Shown piece by piece: positions 6,228 through 12,848 of a DNA stretch of 24,451 nucleotides. The notes beneath the pieces were generated by a model that worked only from the letters and a program-made list of their open reading frames with translations, ran no database searches and was not told the DNA's origin. This DNA comes from a virus: IMG/VR virus record IMGVR_UViG_3300006802_000543, positions 1 to 24,451 of that record. One strand, written 5' to 3'. Made by a program: the position numbers and the translations under genes. Positions within the stretch are counted from its first letter, which is position 1; every line of letters starts with the position of its first letter.

Positions 6228-7322
6228 ATGCAATCCACTATTTCAACCGTCCTGACTGAGGCTTCAACCCAGTGGCGCAACCGTCCCGATGATGAGCGGT
6301 TCCTATCGCTCGCGGATCTCAAGCAAGCGGTGGAGCAGCGCAAGCGGGAAAGTTGGACCACTCAACAGTCTGCGGCGTCTTGTCGCGTGGTTCCTGAATC
6401 CGATGGCCTCAAGCTGCAAGTCTGGAATAATTCAAAGGGTGAAAGCAACCTGCTTGATTTCAGTAATTACTCTTTCGGTCAATTCGCGGGGCTGGCAAAG
6501 TCTCCTGCTGGATACCTGCGAACCCTCCCGGCTGAATTGGCAGCTATCAACCTGCAATGGTGTCTAGAGAATCGAGCGGCGCGGGAAAATGCGCTGATCC
6601 TGGGGCAAACCAACGGACACAATGAATTGAGGGCGGTAACGTCAACGTCCTACGGGAGAATATGGGACCTCGATGTGGTCAACGCTGTGGAGCGGGTCAA
6701 CGGGGATGGTCGTTGGCAGATTCCAGCGGCGTCCTATGCTACCTCCAACCCTCGGCGCGCTACCACGTTATATGCGTCTGATAGGGATGTGTTTATCTTC
6801 TTGGTCGATCCTAACACCCAAGTCGAAGTGGCTGGGCGTCGGTATTTCCGTGGGTTCTTCACTTGGAATAGTGAAGTGGGCGCGGCGACATTCGGGCTTA
6901 CCACGTTCTTGTACGATCATGTCTGTGATAATCGGATCATATGGGGCGCAACGGAGGTTAAGGAACTCAAGATCCGGCATACAGGCGGGGCGCCTGAACG
7001 GTTTGCCTATGAGGGGGCGCGGTATCTCAAGCGGTATGCTGAGGAGTCCACTTACAACACGGTGGAAACCATCAAGAAGGCTGCGGCGTATGAACTCCCC
7101 CACGCCAAAAGCGATAGTGTAGAGCGGTGGCTGAAAGATCGCGGGTTTACTTCCTCCGTCGCTCAATCGGCGGTAGCGGCTGCGGATCAAGAAGAGGGCG
7201 GGGCGCGGTCCTTGCTCGATATCATCAACGGCATTACAGCGTATGCGCGGGGCCTCAAGCATACGGATGCGCGGGTAGATCTCGAAACCAAGGCGGGAAA
7301 GCTGCTCGATATCGTCAAGTAA
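6228..7322 (+). CDS. DUF932 phage/plasmid-like protein
   Basis: A 364-aa protein from the ATG at 6228, placed eight bases after GGAGG; an in-frame extension to 6102 runs through the promoter and is not coding. Characteristic DUF932 segments are ELRAVTSTSYGRIWDLDVV (about residue 130), DRDVFIFLVD, then RRYFRGFFTWNSEVGAA and LYDHVCDNRIIWG (about 210-245). The C-terminal third is helical. DUF932 proteins occur widely on plasmids and phages, often as an early gene near replication or recombination genes. Their biochemical role is not established. It is the first gene of the rightward early operon, so it is probably made in quantity soon after infection. Confidence 0.88.
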   Translation: MQSTISTVLTEASTQWRNRPDDERFLSLADLKQAVEQRKRESWTTQQSAASCRVVPESDGLKLQVWNNSKGESNLLDFSNYSFGQFAGLAKSPAGYLRTLPAELAAINLQWCLENRAARENALILGQTNGHNELRAVTSTSYGRIWDLDVVNAVERVNGDGRWQIPAASYATSNPRRATTLYASDRDVFIFLVDPNTQVEVAGRRYFRGFFTWNSEVGAATFGLTTFLYDHVCDNRIIWGATEVKELKIRHTGGAPERFAYEGARYLKRYAEESTYNTVETIKKAAAYELPHAKSDSVERWLKDRGFTSSVAQSAVAAADQEEGGARSLLDIINGITAYARGLKHTDARVDLETKAGKLLDIVK

Positions 7323-7329
7323 GATAGTC

Positions 7330-7363
7330 GGGAGTCGGAAGGGCTGCAACCCTCCCGGCTCCC
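7330..7363 (+). other. Strong intercistronic hairpin after the DUF932 gene
   Basis: GGGAGTCGGAAGGG and CCCTCCCGGCTCCC pair over 14 positions (one wobble, one mismatch) around CTGCAA. No T-run follows, so read-through is likely and it may serve as a processing or stability element. Its 3' arm shares the 12-mer CCTCCCGGCTCC with the hairpin at 9526-9551. Confidence 0.65.
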
Positions 7364-7397
7364 TCACCATCAGACTAGAAATGGAGGTTCTAGCATC

Positions 7398-7553
7398 ATG
7401 GCGTCACTTACTCTATCAGATTTCCTCGAAGTATTTGCACTGGCGGCGGTATTCGGCCTGGTGGCGGTCCTGCTGCTCGGTGCGGGGAATGATCCTTTTT
7501 ACGATGCGCCTGTCGATCTGTCGGCGGATCGTGAACCAATAAGGGGGGAATGA
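7398..7553 (+). CDS. Small single-span membrane protein
   Basis: A 51-aa protein with one hydrophobic helix (FALAAVFGLVAVLLLG) after an acidic N-terminus and before a short polar tail. GGAGG lies upstream (7383-7387). The stop overlaps the next gene's first ATG as ATGA. The reading frame is supported by ribosome-binding site, coupling and composition. Function is unknown; size and shape would allow a small holin-like or membrane-targeting role, but there is no direct evidence. Confidence 0.65.
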   Translation: MASLTLSDFLEVFALAAVFGLVAVLLLGAGNDPFYDAPVDLSADREPIRGE

Positions 7554-7873
7554 TGAGTCTGTATATGGTCAGAAAACATCTAAGTAGGATCGTTGAAGTT
7601 GAGGCGAACGGTAACAGCGAACCCGACGCGATGGCTGAGGCTCTCTCAGAAATTGAGTCGGCATCGAGTGAAGCGTTGAAGGCGCTAAACGATTACGAAC
7701 GGCAACAACTAGAGGAACCTCAAGAAATGCGGGATCTCTTCGCGGCTGCTGCGCTCATGGGCCTTCTGAATAACATGGGCGAGTACCACAAAGTCTGGAA
7801 AGATGCTTTGAATCTGTCTGACAAAATGATGGCAGAGAGGCGCGAGAGAATACAGGCGAGAAAGGGGGAATGA
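7553..7873 (+). CDS. Small helical phage protein (FAAAAL-type)
   Basis: A protein of about 106 aa. The C-terminal half contains LFAAAALMGLLNN followed by LSDKMMAERRERI, a pattern seen in many small phage proteins of unknown function that end in an 'A..M+AER' helix. Tandem ATGs occur at 7550 and 7553; the second is better spaced from the AAGGGGGG ribosome-binding site. The end overlaps the next gene's tandem ATG. Confidence 0.75.
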   Translation: MSLYMVRKHLSRIVEVEANGNSEPDAMAEALSEIESASSEALKALNDYERQQLEEPQEMRDLFAAAALMGLLNNMGEYHKVWKDALNLSDKMMAERRERIQARKGE

Positions 7874-8547
7874 TGAACGCTCAAACCCTAACATATGAGG
7901 AAAAACGCAAGAAAGAACAAGCAGAACTCTCCCGGCGTCGGGAAAAATTGCATGGGTTAGCGGCTGCGCTCTGTCAGTCGCCAGCGTTTGCCGGGTGGTC
8001 TGTGGGCCGCAATCCAGACCCCGATTTTGACAACTTGAAGGCTGAAATTGTCGGGCCTGGTGGCGCTCGGCGCTTTATCCTGGCGGCGGATCGTTACGAC
8101 AAGCAAGCCAGGGTGAGAGTCTACGGGCGATATCCTCAGCCGATTACCGGAAGTTATTGGCCTGGGAAGGATGCGCCTGACGTTGGCCTGACGCTAGACC
8201 GGCCAGTAGATGCCCTGATCCGTGATATCTCCCGGCGCTTCCTGCCTGAATATGAAGCGGCATTCATTCGGGCGTCTGAGGCTGTCAATACCACTAACGT
8301 AAGAATGGGCAAGCTCGTTGAGGCGGGGCGGAAATATGCGGCGCTGTTAGAAGTTCCTTTCAATGCTGATCGCGTTCGTGAAGGGGTTGAGGTTTGCGAC
8401 TATCGTCCTGAATGGATCGTTATTAAGTCATCAGATGCGGAGAAGTTCTCTATTCGGGCGGATAATCTCACGGAAAACCAGCTAGACGCGCTGCTGGTGG
8501 TCCTGAATCCACACAAGGCCAAAGATTGCGGGGTGTCCGATGAATAA
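7873..8547 (+). CDS. Hypothetical phage early protein
   Basis: A 224-aa protein (225 if the first of two tandem ATGs at 7870 is used). The N-terminus is a charged helix (TYEEKRKKEQAELSRRREK). The middle is a small beta-rich domain (FDNLKAEIVGPGGARRFIL, RVRVYGRYP), then helical segments. I do not recognise the fold. It is coupled to its neighbours by a 4-nt overlap upstream and an 8-nt overlap downstream. Confidence 0.75.
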   Translation: MNAQTLTYEEKRKKEQAELSRRREKLHGLAAALCQSPAFAGWSVGRNPDPDFDNLKAEIVGPGGARRFILAADRYDKQARVRVYGRYPQPITGSYWPGKDAPDVGLTLDRPVDALIRDISRRFLPEYEAAFIRASEAVNTTNVRMGKLVEAGRKYAALLEVPFNADRVREGVEVCDYRPEWIVIKSSDAEKFSIRADNLTENQLDALLVVLNPHKAKDCGVSDE

Positions 8548-8770
8548 ACTAACCCTCGGCCGGCACGCGCTGAAACAAGAGCGGGAAATGTTGGGCTTGA
8601 CTCAAGAAGGGCTTGCAAAAGAGCTAGGAACAACAAGAAACACCGTCGCCAGGTGGGAAATGGGGCGGCATCCGGTGCCGCATTGGGCGTGTTACTTTAT
8701 CGCTAACATCCTGCCGGGGATTATGGAAGGGAAAGGGGGGCGCAATGTTTCAGCTAACCTCTCAAAGTGA
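8540..8770 (+). CDS. XRE-family helix-turn-helix regulator
   Basis: A 76-aa protein with a classic Cro/CI-type HTH: LKQEREMLGLTQEGLAKELG, TTRNTVARWEMGRHPVP. The five-helix XRE domain fills nearly the whole protein, leaving no dimerisation or cleavage domain, so it is more Cro-like than CI-like. It overlaps the previous gene by 8 nt and the next by 26 nt. The palindromic sites at 9684-9697 and 9878-9891 downstream are plausible operators for it, but this is not demonstrated. Confidence 0.85.
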   Translation: MNKLTLGRHALKQEREMLGLTQEGLAKELGTTRNTVARWEMGRHPVPHWACYFIANILPGIMEGKGGRNVSANLSK

Positions 8771-9011
8771 TGCGATCCAAGCGGCGCGGCTCCTGGCGGT
8801 GCGGGATATGCTGCCGGTGTTGGTGATGGAGTCAATCGACCATACGCGCTGCTCGATCGCTACAACCGATTGTGAGCTAATCCGCTCGCAAGGCTACCAC
8901 GTGGCAACCGTCCACCCATCGGGCCAGGTGGACCGGGAGTGCCTTAGATCTAACTGGCTCCATCGGTGGCTAGGGAATGCCTGCCGGTGCGAGGGAAGGG
9001 GGAAATCATGA
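8745..9011 (+). CDS. Hypothetical small protein
   Basis: An 88-aa protein starting inside the end of the XRE gene, with AAAGGGGGG upstream. It begins FQLTSQSDAIQAARLLAVRD and has several Cys and His residues towards the C-terminus (CLRSNWLHRWLGNACRC). It has no recognisable domain. It ends in an ATGA overlap. Confidence 0.6.
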   Translation: MFQLTSQSDAIQAARLLAVRDMLPVLVMESIDHTRCSIATTDCELIRSQGYHVATVHPSGQVDRECLRSNWLHRWLGNACRCEGRGKS

Positions 9012-9313
9012 CACGAGAAGAGGCTATTGAGAAGTTGGCGGCATATAGGGCTGAGAATTGGGACGAGAACGACACTCAGGACGCTCTTATCGAGGGGCGC
9101 ATTGGGTTCCAGGAAATGAGTAATAGAGAGCTAGAGGAGTGGTGCGAAGAATGGCTTGAGGAGTCAGTCAAGATCGAAGGCAAAGAGCCTGTTCCGCTGT
9201 CTGTGCAATATGCTGCACAGGACCTGCTGGAGGCGGTACGCCTCGCCGCTGTAATGCACCCTTACTGCGTGACATTTACCCAGGCCCTTGCCAAGGCTGA
9301 AGGGAGGGGGTAG
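9008..9313 (+). CDS. Hypothetical acidic helical protein
   Basis: A 101-aa protein from the ATG at 9008, which has GGAAGGGGG upstream and overlaps the preceding stop. It is very acidic (WDENDTQDALIEG, LEEWCEEWLEESVKIEG). The opening TREEAIEKLAAY resembles small phage proteins of unknown role. The longer frame from 8966 is unlikely. Confidence 0.7.
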   Translation: MTREEAIEKLAAYRAENWDENDTQDALIEGRIGFQEMSNRELEEWCEEWLEESVKIEGKEPVPLSVQYAAQDLLEAVRLAAVMHPYCVTFTQALAKAEGRG

Positions 9314-9317
9314 GGAC

Positions 9318-9518
9318 ATGGGATACATAGAAGACCGCGACCATATTTTGAATGATTCTACTACCCCCTATTGGATGGCGGATCTTATCAGGACAGCCGA
9401 CACAAAGGATGCTGTAGAGTCCTGGGCGGTTGTCGATATGGTGGCGGATCTGCTTAGAAAGAGGATGAATGAAGCGCTTGCCTCTGCCATGAAGGAAACC
9501 ATCAAGCACCCATTCTAG
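9318..9518 (+). CDS. Hypothetical small protein, last gene of the right early block
   Basis: A 66-aa protein, mostly helical (AVESWAVVDMVADLLRKRM). AGGGAGGGGG lies upstream of the ATG at 9318, inside the end of the previous gene. It is followed eight bases later by a GC-rich hairpin. Function is unknown. Confidence 0.65.
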   Translation: MGYIEDRDHILNDSTTPYWMADLIRTADTKDAVESWAVVDMVADLLRKRMNEALASAMKETIKHPF

Positions 9519-9525
9519 ATCGCTC

Positions 9526-9551
9526 GGCCTCCCGGCTCCGTCCGGGGGGCC
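9526..9551 (+). terminator. GC-rich terminator-like hairpin at end of early block
   Basis: GGCCTCCCGG and CCGGGGGGCC form a 10-bp stem (one U-G) around CTCCGT, just after the last early stop codon. The following sequence is C-rich rather than T-rich, so it is not a textbook rho-independent terminator. It may stop transcription weakly or with a factor. Confidence 0.5.
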
Positions 9552-9625
9552 TCCCCTCCCCGTTTCCCCCCATGCTACTAGTCGGACCCCTTTCCAATAA
9601 CAGCCTATAAGTCAATTACGGAAGC

Positions 9626-9656
9626 CGTTTTGTAGCGTGAACCCCTCAAAACGCTA
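9626..9656. repeat. Two overlapping inverted repeats
   Basis: CGTTTTG (9626-9632) pairs with CAAAACG (9647-9653), and TAGCGT (9633-9638) pairs with ACGCTA (9651-9656). The two pairings share 9651-9653, so they cannot be complete at the same time. They could be alternative RNA stems or a composite protein site. Confidence 0.45.
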
Positions 9657-9683
9657 ACACCCGCGCTCCTGTCATCCTGATTG

Positions 9684-9697
9684 GTTCTAGCTAGAAC
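9684..9697. promoter_or_regulatory. Perfect 14-bp palindrome, candidate operator O1
   Basis: GTTCTAGCTAGAAC is identical to its reverse complement. A 12/14 copy lies at 9878-9891, and a half-site GTTCTAGC at 7387-7394. Size and symmetry fit a dimeric HTH repressor. Confidence 0.55.
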
Positions 9698-9727
9698 AAT
9701 CTCCTAACCCGCTCCCTTCTCCCCCAC

Positions 9728-9736
9728 TTACCCACA
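9728..9736 (+). promoter_or_regulatory. DnaA-box-like sequence
   Basis: TTACCCACA differs at one position from the DnaA box TTATNCACA. It is alone; an AT-rich patch (ATTTTTAATAAT) lies about 100 bp on. A weak hint of an origin. Confidence 0.25.
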
Positions 9737-9877
9737 ACCTATCCCCAGCGCAATGCTCTACGTAGTGTATCTCATTAGATAACGCCTTACAGCCTGTTTC
9801 GCTCCCCTTTCAGCCTAAGATGGGAATTTTTAATAATCGCCTCTTTCCCCTGTCTAATCCAGCCGATTCTCAGATTC

Positions 9878-9891
9878 GTTCTAGTTAGTAC
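9878..9891. promoter_or_regulatory. Imperfect palindrome, candidate operator O2
   Basis: GTTCTAGTTAGTAC matches the palindrome at 9684-9697 at 12 of 14 positions and ends 12 bp before a TTGACA at 9904-9909. Confidence 0.5.
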
Positions 9892-9950
9892 CAAACATTT
9901 TACTTGACAAAAGTTTGAAAGAACCCCCTTAAGTATCCCCCGAATCCCAC

Positions 9951-9980
9951 TTGACATTGGTCTAATACAGTACCTATATC
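9951..9980 (+). promoter_or_regulatory. Candidate promoter for the late block
   Basis: TTGACA (9951-9956) and TATATC (9975-9980) are 18 bp apart. The surrounding CTTGACATTG and CTATAT are shared with the early promoter at 6102-6130. A second TTGACA at 9904-9909 has only a poor -10. The transcript would start about 9987, giving a leader of about 275 nt. Confidence 0.6.
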
Positions 9981-10170
9981 AAACCCATTCCGAGTGCATC
10001 CCACTCACTCTATATGGAAACAGATGCCCGGCGAAATACATGTGGGAGAACAGCCTTTCTCGGAATCGGAGTTGAAGAGAACAAGAGGAGAGTGAATACG
10101 GGGAAGAGGAAAAACGAGGGGGGGGAGTGTGGGTGGTTCTTGCCCTTCTCCCTCGCGTCATAAAAACATC

Positions 10171-10196
10171 TTTTTTGACGACAAGCATTCAAAAAA
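10171..10196. repeat. A/T inverted repeat
   Basis: TTTTTTGA and TCAAAAAA are separated by ten bases and followed by further A residues (to 10199). It could form a weak stem in RNA, or act as a bent A-tract element in DNA. Its role is unclear. Confidence 0.4.
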
Positions 10197-10203
10197 AAAG
10201 AGG

Positions 10204-10250
10204 CCCACGGAGCTTCAAGCGGAGTGGGAGGGTCCCAGCGGTTAGCTGGG
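10204..10250 (+). promoter_or_regulatory. Paired hairpins in the leader of the first late gene
   Basis: CCCAC/GTGGG (10204-10208, 10224-10228) is a short outer stem. It is followed by the perfect 6-bp hairpin CCCAGC-GGTTA-GCTGGG (10234-10250). The second hairpin directly abuts the GGGGAG ribosome-binding region of the next gene and could limit its translation. Confidence 0.45.
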
Positions 10251-10264
10251 GGGAGTAGAGAGGG

Positions 10265-10564
10265 ATGCAGCTAGAGGAACAAGGGGGAGTGGGTGGTGAG
10301 TCTGGAAGGGGTGAACCGAGGAGTCAGTATCCGTACAACAAGCGGTGGCGGCAGAAGAACCGGGAGCGGTACGAGGCGACAAAGAAGAAGTATTACCGGC
10401 AGTTTGTGGCGGGGGCGAGTAATCGGTTTCGGCGGTGGTTGCCGGAAGAGGATGCGGCGGTGGTGGCACATCGGGAGTGTGATCGAGTGTTGGCGGAACG
10501 GTTGGGCCGCACGGTGCAGGCGATTCAAGTGCGGCGGTCGAAAAAGAAAGGGGGGAGCGTATGA
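10265..10564 (+). CDS. Basic HTH/Myb-like DNA-binding protein
   Basis: A 99-aa basic protein. Residues 20-50 are strongly basic (YPYNKRWRQKNRERYEATKK). The C-terminal part, FRRWLPEEDAAVVAHRE then LAERLGRTVQAIQVRRSKKK, has the W-x3-E-D ... L-G-R-(T/S)-x2-A-I-x2-R pattern of Myb/SANT-like three-helix DNA-binding modules found in phage proteins. As the first gene of the late block it may be a late regulator; that is inferred from position. The ATG at 10265 follows GGGGAG by about nine bases. It overlaps the next gene by ATGA. Confidence 0.7.
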   Translation: MQLEEQGGVGGESGRGEPRSQYPYNKRWRQKNRERYEATKKKYYRQFVAGASNRFRRWLPEEDAAVVAHRECDRVLAERLGRTVQAIQVRRSKKKGGSV

Positions 10565-10770
10565 CCTGGGGAGAGTCGGTGTTCGTGACAGTCATTCTGA
10601 CTGGCATCGTGGGCGCGTGTGTGGCGCTGGTGTGTGTGGTGGCCTCGTACTCCTGCGAAGCGAAGTGGGCGCGGAGTGGCCGGCAGGCGGAGTGGGGGCC
10701 GATCCAAGGGTGTCAGGTGTTTGTGGGGGATGGGTGGATCCCAGAACAGAATTTCAGGGCGATGGAATGA
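10561..10770 (+). CDS. Small membrane protein
   Basis: A 69-aa protein with one long hydrophobic segment near the N-terminus (VFVTVILTGIVGACVALVCV) and a soluble tail with aromatic residues (WARSGRQAEWGPIQGCQVF). It overlaps both neighbours by 4 nt. It could be an N-anchored membrane protein. No catalytic motif is visible. Confidence 0.65.
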   Translation: MTWGESVFVTVILTGIVGACVALVCVVASYSCEAKWARSGRQAEWGPIQGCQVFVGDGWIPEQNFRAME

Positions 10771-10910
10771 GTCTCCCGGACAACCTGCTAGAGGACGATC
10801 GACCGGAGGAGTCGGAGTACTGTGAGGAGCATCCTGATTACCTGCGGCCGTGTCGAGTATGTCGGGCCGAGGCGAGGATGGAACGGGCGGAAGAAGGGAG
10901 GGAGCGATGA
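10767..10910 (+). CDS. 47-aa zinc-knuckle microprotein
   Basis: A short acidic protein containing C-x2-H followed by C-x2-C within 15 residues (YCEEHPDYLRPCRVCRAEA), enough to bind one zinc ion. It ends in a charged helix. It is placed exactly between ATGA overlaps with both neighbours, which supports it despite its size. Confidence 0.6.
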   Translation: MSLPDNLLEDDRPEESEYCEEHPDYLRPCRVCRAEARMERAEEGRER

Positions 10911-11260
10911 ACAAACGGAAGTGGGTGCGACATATAAGCGGCGAGGGCGGGGTGTGGGAAATCATTGGAGACACGGCGCCGAACGTACAAGCGTGGCCTG
11001 TCCAGAGCAATGCAGGCATCCTCATGCTCCCCAAGTCTGAATTCGTCCTTTGCGAATTGCCTCAGCCGCCTGAGCAATGGGTGGATGTGACGAGTGAGTG
11101 CTATATAGCGAGAGACATGACAATTTTCCATGAGGGGGTGGACACGTTCAATGGACCGTATCGCCGCCGCAAGGTGCATCTGTACGAACTGAAGTTGAAC
11201 CATCCTCAGTCGTACATCGCACGCGATGCCTTCATCATCGAAAAGAAGGTGTCGTTATGA
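10907..11260 (+). CDS. Hypothetical protein, beta-rich
   Basis: A 117-aa protein from the ATG at 10907, which follows GGGAGG and overlaps the previous stop. Several beta strands are suggested (WEIIGDTAPNVQAWPV, SEFVLCELP, VHLYELKL). I do not recognise a family. It is coupled to both neighbours by ATGA. Confidence 0.65.
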   Translation: MNKRKWVRHISGEGGVWEIIGDTAPNVQAWPVQSNAGILMLPKSEFVLCELPQPPEQWVDVTSECYIARDMTIFHEGVDTFNGPYRRRKVHLYELKLNHPQSYIARDAFIIEKKVSL

Positions 11261-11418
11261 GCCACCTGGATGCGCTGAACAATGCGGAAATGGTGAAGGA
11301 AGCGGAGCAATGGATACTGAGGACGAAGCTGAAAACGGTGCCGAGTCCTGAGTATTGCGTGATGCCGACGAAGGTAGCGGAATGGTTGCTAGACATGGCG
11401 AGGCGCCACCATGACTAA
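11257..11418 (+). CDS. 53-aa hypothetical protein
   Basis: A small helical protein (LDALNNAEMVKEAEQWILR, TKVAEWLLDMARRHHD). It starts in an ATGA overlap and ends 8 nt inside the next gene. Coupling and amphipathic helices support it; function is unknown. Confidence 0.6.
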   Translation: MSHLDALNNAEMVKEAEQWILRTKLKTVPSPEYCVMPTKVAEWLLDMARRHHD

Positions 11419-11764
11419 ACCACTGGATACGTCGGATTTGCCGTTCTTACGGGCGGCGTTTCTCGCGCAGGCGAAGCAGGATGATCCGCAGGCGCCGGCG
11501 CGGGGGTTGGGGTTGGCGTTAGCGGTGGTGACACAGGCATTGGACGACATTGCGATTGCGGGGCGGCGCAAGGGGCAGGACTTGACGCAAGATCATCATG
11601 CCCGGAATGCGACGAACGCGGCCGAGGACGCAAAGGATTTTCTGTTGCGGCGGTTGTGGGAGCCGGGGAATCCGTGGGGGGAACTGTTACGGATTCATGG
11701 GGCGAAGGGGTTTGCGAAGGCGCGGTTGTGTCATGCGGTGCGGAAAGTGGAACTCACACGGTAA
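11411..11764 (+). CDS. Hypothetical helical protein
   Basis: A 117-aa protein, Ala/Leu-rich and basic. It opens LDTSDLPFLRAAFLAQAKQ and has a mid-section DHHARNATNAAEDAKDFLLR. I see no known motif. The gene is markedly G-rich on the sense strand compared with its neighbours, as are the flanking small genes from 10265 to 12252. Confidence 0.65.
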   Translation: MTKPLDTSDLPFLRAAFLAQAKQDDPQAPARGLGLALAVVTQALDDIAIAGRRKGQDLTQDHHARNATNAAEDAKDFLLRRLWEPGNPWGELLRIHGAKGFAKARLCHAVRKVELTR

Positions 11765-11779
11765 AACAAAGGGGGAGTC

Positions 11780-12058
11780 ATGGGGAGCGTCATTGGGGCG
11801 GTAGGTGCAAGCCGGAATCAAGACACGATAAAGAAGAGTGGCCTGCGGGAAGTTCTCTGCCATTGCCATGCAATCACAACGCAACTTGAGAGTGATGTGA
11901 CGATCGTTGAGGGGGATCTGTTTGGGTACAAACCGGAATGCCCGACTACCGATGGGAAAGCGGCCAGTGACCCGACGATTGAACAGTTAATCGTCGGGTT
12001 GCAGGTGAGGTTGAATGCCGTGGCTGAACAAATGCGGTCAGTGAAGGAAAGCCTTTAA
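11780..12058 (+). CDS. Hypothetical protein with C-terminal helix
   Basis: A 92-aa protein preceded by AAAGGGGGAG. Cys and His residues occur in the N-half (LREVLCHCHAITTQ), and the C-terminus is an amphipathic helix (TIEQLIVGLQVRLNAVAEQM). An 11-bp perfect inverted repeat lies inside the gene at 11970-11999. Function is unknown. Confidence 0.6.
   Translation: MGSVIGAVGASRNQDTIKKSGLREVLCHCHAITTQLESDVTIVEGDLFGYKPECPTTDGKAASDPTIEQLIVGLQVRLNAVAEQMRSVKESL
11970..11999. repeat. Perfect 11-bp inverted repeat inside a coding region
   Basis: ACCCGACGATT and AATCGTCGGGT are exact reverse complements around GAACAGTT. In RNA this is a strong hairpin about 60 nt before the gene's stop. Confidence 0.65.
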
Positions 12059-12072
12059 CCAAGGGGGGGATG

Positions 12073-12252
12073 ATGAAAGCATTGATGATCGTGTGTGCGG
12101 CGCTGTTGGTGAGCGGATGCGGGTTGAATCTGAAGCATACGCAGGTCGAAGAGGCGCCGGCTGGGGGGTACAAGAAGGTGCATCATACGGTGACGTTCGA
12201 TACGGAGCCGCGCTGCGTGGCATCGTGTGATCCAACCGTGAAAAGTTGGTAA
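12073..12252 (+). CDS. Small lipoprotein
   Basis: A 59-aa protein with a lipoprotein signal: MKALMIVCAALLVSGCGLN, a hydrophobic core ending in the lipobox LVSGC. After the lipidated Cys about 44 residues remain, with two further Cys (RCVASC). Tandem ATGs follow a G-rich ribosome-binding site; the second (12073) is better spaced. Its size suits an outer-membrane spanin subunit (Rz1-like), but it is not Pro-rich and no partner inner-membrane spanin is adjacent. I leave the role open. It implies a diderm host or export from the infected cell. Confidence 0.7.
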   Translation: MKALMIVCAALLVSGCGLNLKHTQVEEAPAGGYKKVHHTVTFDTEPRCVASCDPTVKSW

Positions 12253-12254
12253 CG

Positions 12255-12848
12255 ATGAGCGACGAAGAGACAACCGCCCCTCCCCCGCTGCCTGAAAAGC
12301 GGAAGCAGGGACGGCCGAAAGGATCGAAGGACAGCTATATCCGTTCTCCGCATGGCTACACGAAGGCCATGCGGGGGCACGGACACTTGATGTTACGCGG
12401 CGCCGGCCGGTTGCAGGTGTTGAAGGACATTAAGCAGCGGGTGGCGTTGGGGGAAACGATCGCGGAAATTGAAACCTCGCTGAAATTGGCGAAAGGCTCG
12501 GTCTTTCGTGACTTGTACGGGCCGAAAGCGAAGGAATTAGTTAAGGCGATTATCGATGAAGCAACGATTGATAGCCTGCTGATCTTCGCGGAACTCATGG
12601 AAACGATCAAATCTGAAGCCGTCCACATGAAAACGCTGAGTGCGACGGGCGAATTGCGCGCCACCCCGGAACAGCTAGGGACGCTCATGCGTGCGGCAGA
12701 GAAAACGCTGGAAATCTCCAAGATGATTAACGGTCGTGGGCTGTCGATTTTTGGTGACGCCCAAAAAGAGGCGGCGAATCCTGAATTAAACGCGGCGGAA
12801 CGTCGGTTGAAGATCTTGGAAGCGCAGGGGGTGAAGATCGATGACTAA
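12255..12848 (+). CDS. terS: Probable terminase small subunit
   Basis: A 197-aa protein from the ATG at 12255; a TTG at 12246 is possible but less likely. The N-terminus has an AT-hook-like core (KRKQGRPKGSKD). An HTH-like segment (LGETIAEIETSLKLAKGSVF) follows, then helices suited to oligomer formation and a C-terminal helix (AAERRLKILEAQGVKIDD). It lies just ahead of the terminase ATPase gene, the usual position of the DNA-recognition subunit. The call rests on this order plus the DNA-binding features. There is no strong family motif. Confidence 0.6.
   Translation: MSDEETTAPPPLPEKRKQGRPKGSKDSYIRSPHGYTKAMRGHGHLMLRGAGRLQVLKDIKQRVALGETIAEIETSLKLAKGSVFRDLYGPKAKELVKAIIDEATIDSLLIFAELMETIKSEAVHMKTLSATGELRATPEQLGTLMRAAEKTLEISKMINGRGLSIFGDAQKEAANPELNAAERRLKILEAQGVKIDD

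Larger units (their letters stand above)
9552..10264. other. Gene-poor regulatory region between early and late blocks
   Basis: About 700 bp with no convincing gene. It is C/T-rich on the plus strand and contains short inverted repeats, two related palindromic sites, at least one promoter, and a structured purine-rich leader before the first late gene. A 49-codon frame at 10014-10163 has no ribosome-binding site and simple composition, so I do not count it. The region is the natural place for late-operon control and possibly a replication origin. Confidence 0.6.

Noticed and set aside
10014-10163. 49-codon plus-strand frame after the late promoter
   Set aside because: No ribosome-binding site, low-complexity Arg/Lys/Gly composition, and it lies in a structured leader; kept only as a remark.
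9979-10188. Minus-strand frame of 69 codons
   Set aside because: Antisense to the leader, Pro/Ser/Arg composition of a shadow frame, no ribosome-binding site.
10525-11034. 169-codon minus-strand frame
   Set aside because: Pro/His/Arg-rich shadow opposite a row of coupled small plus-strand genes.
12073-12252. Definite o-spanin (Rz1) call for the lipoprotein
   Set aside because: Not Pro-rich, no adjacent or overlapping i-spanin, no endolysin in the window; left as lipoprotein only.
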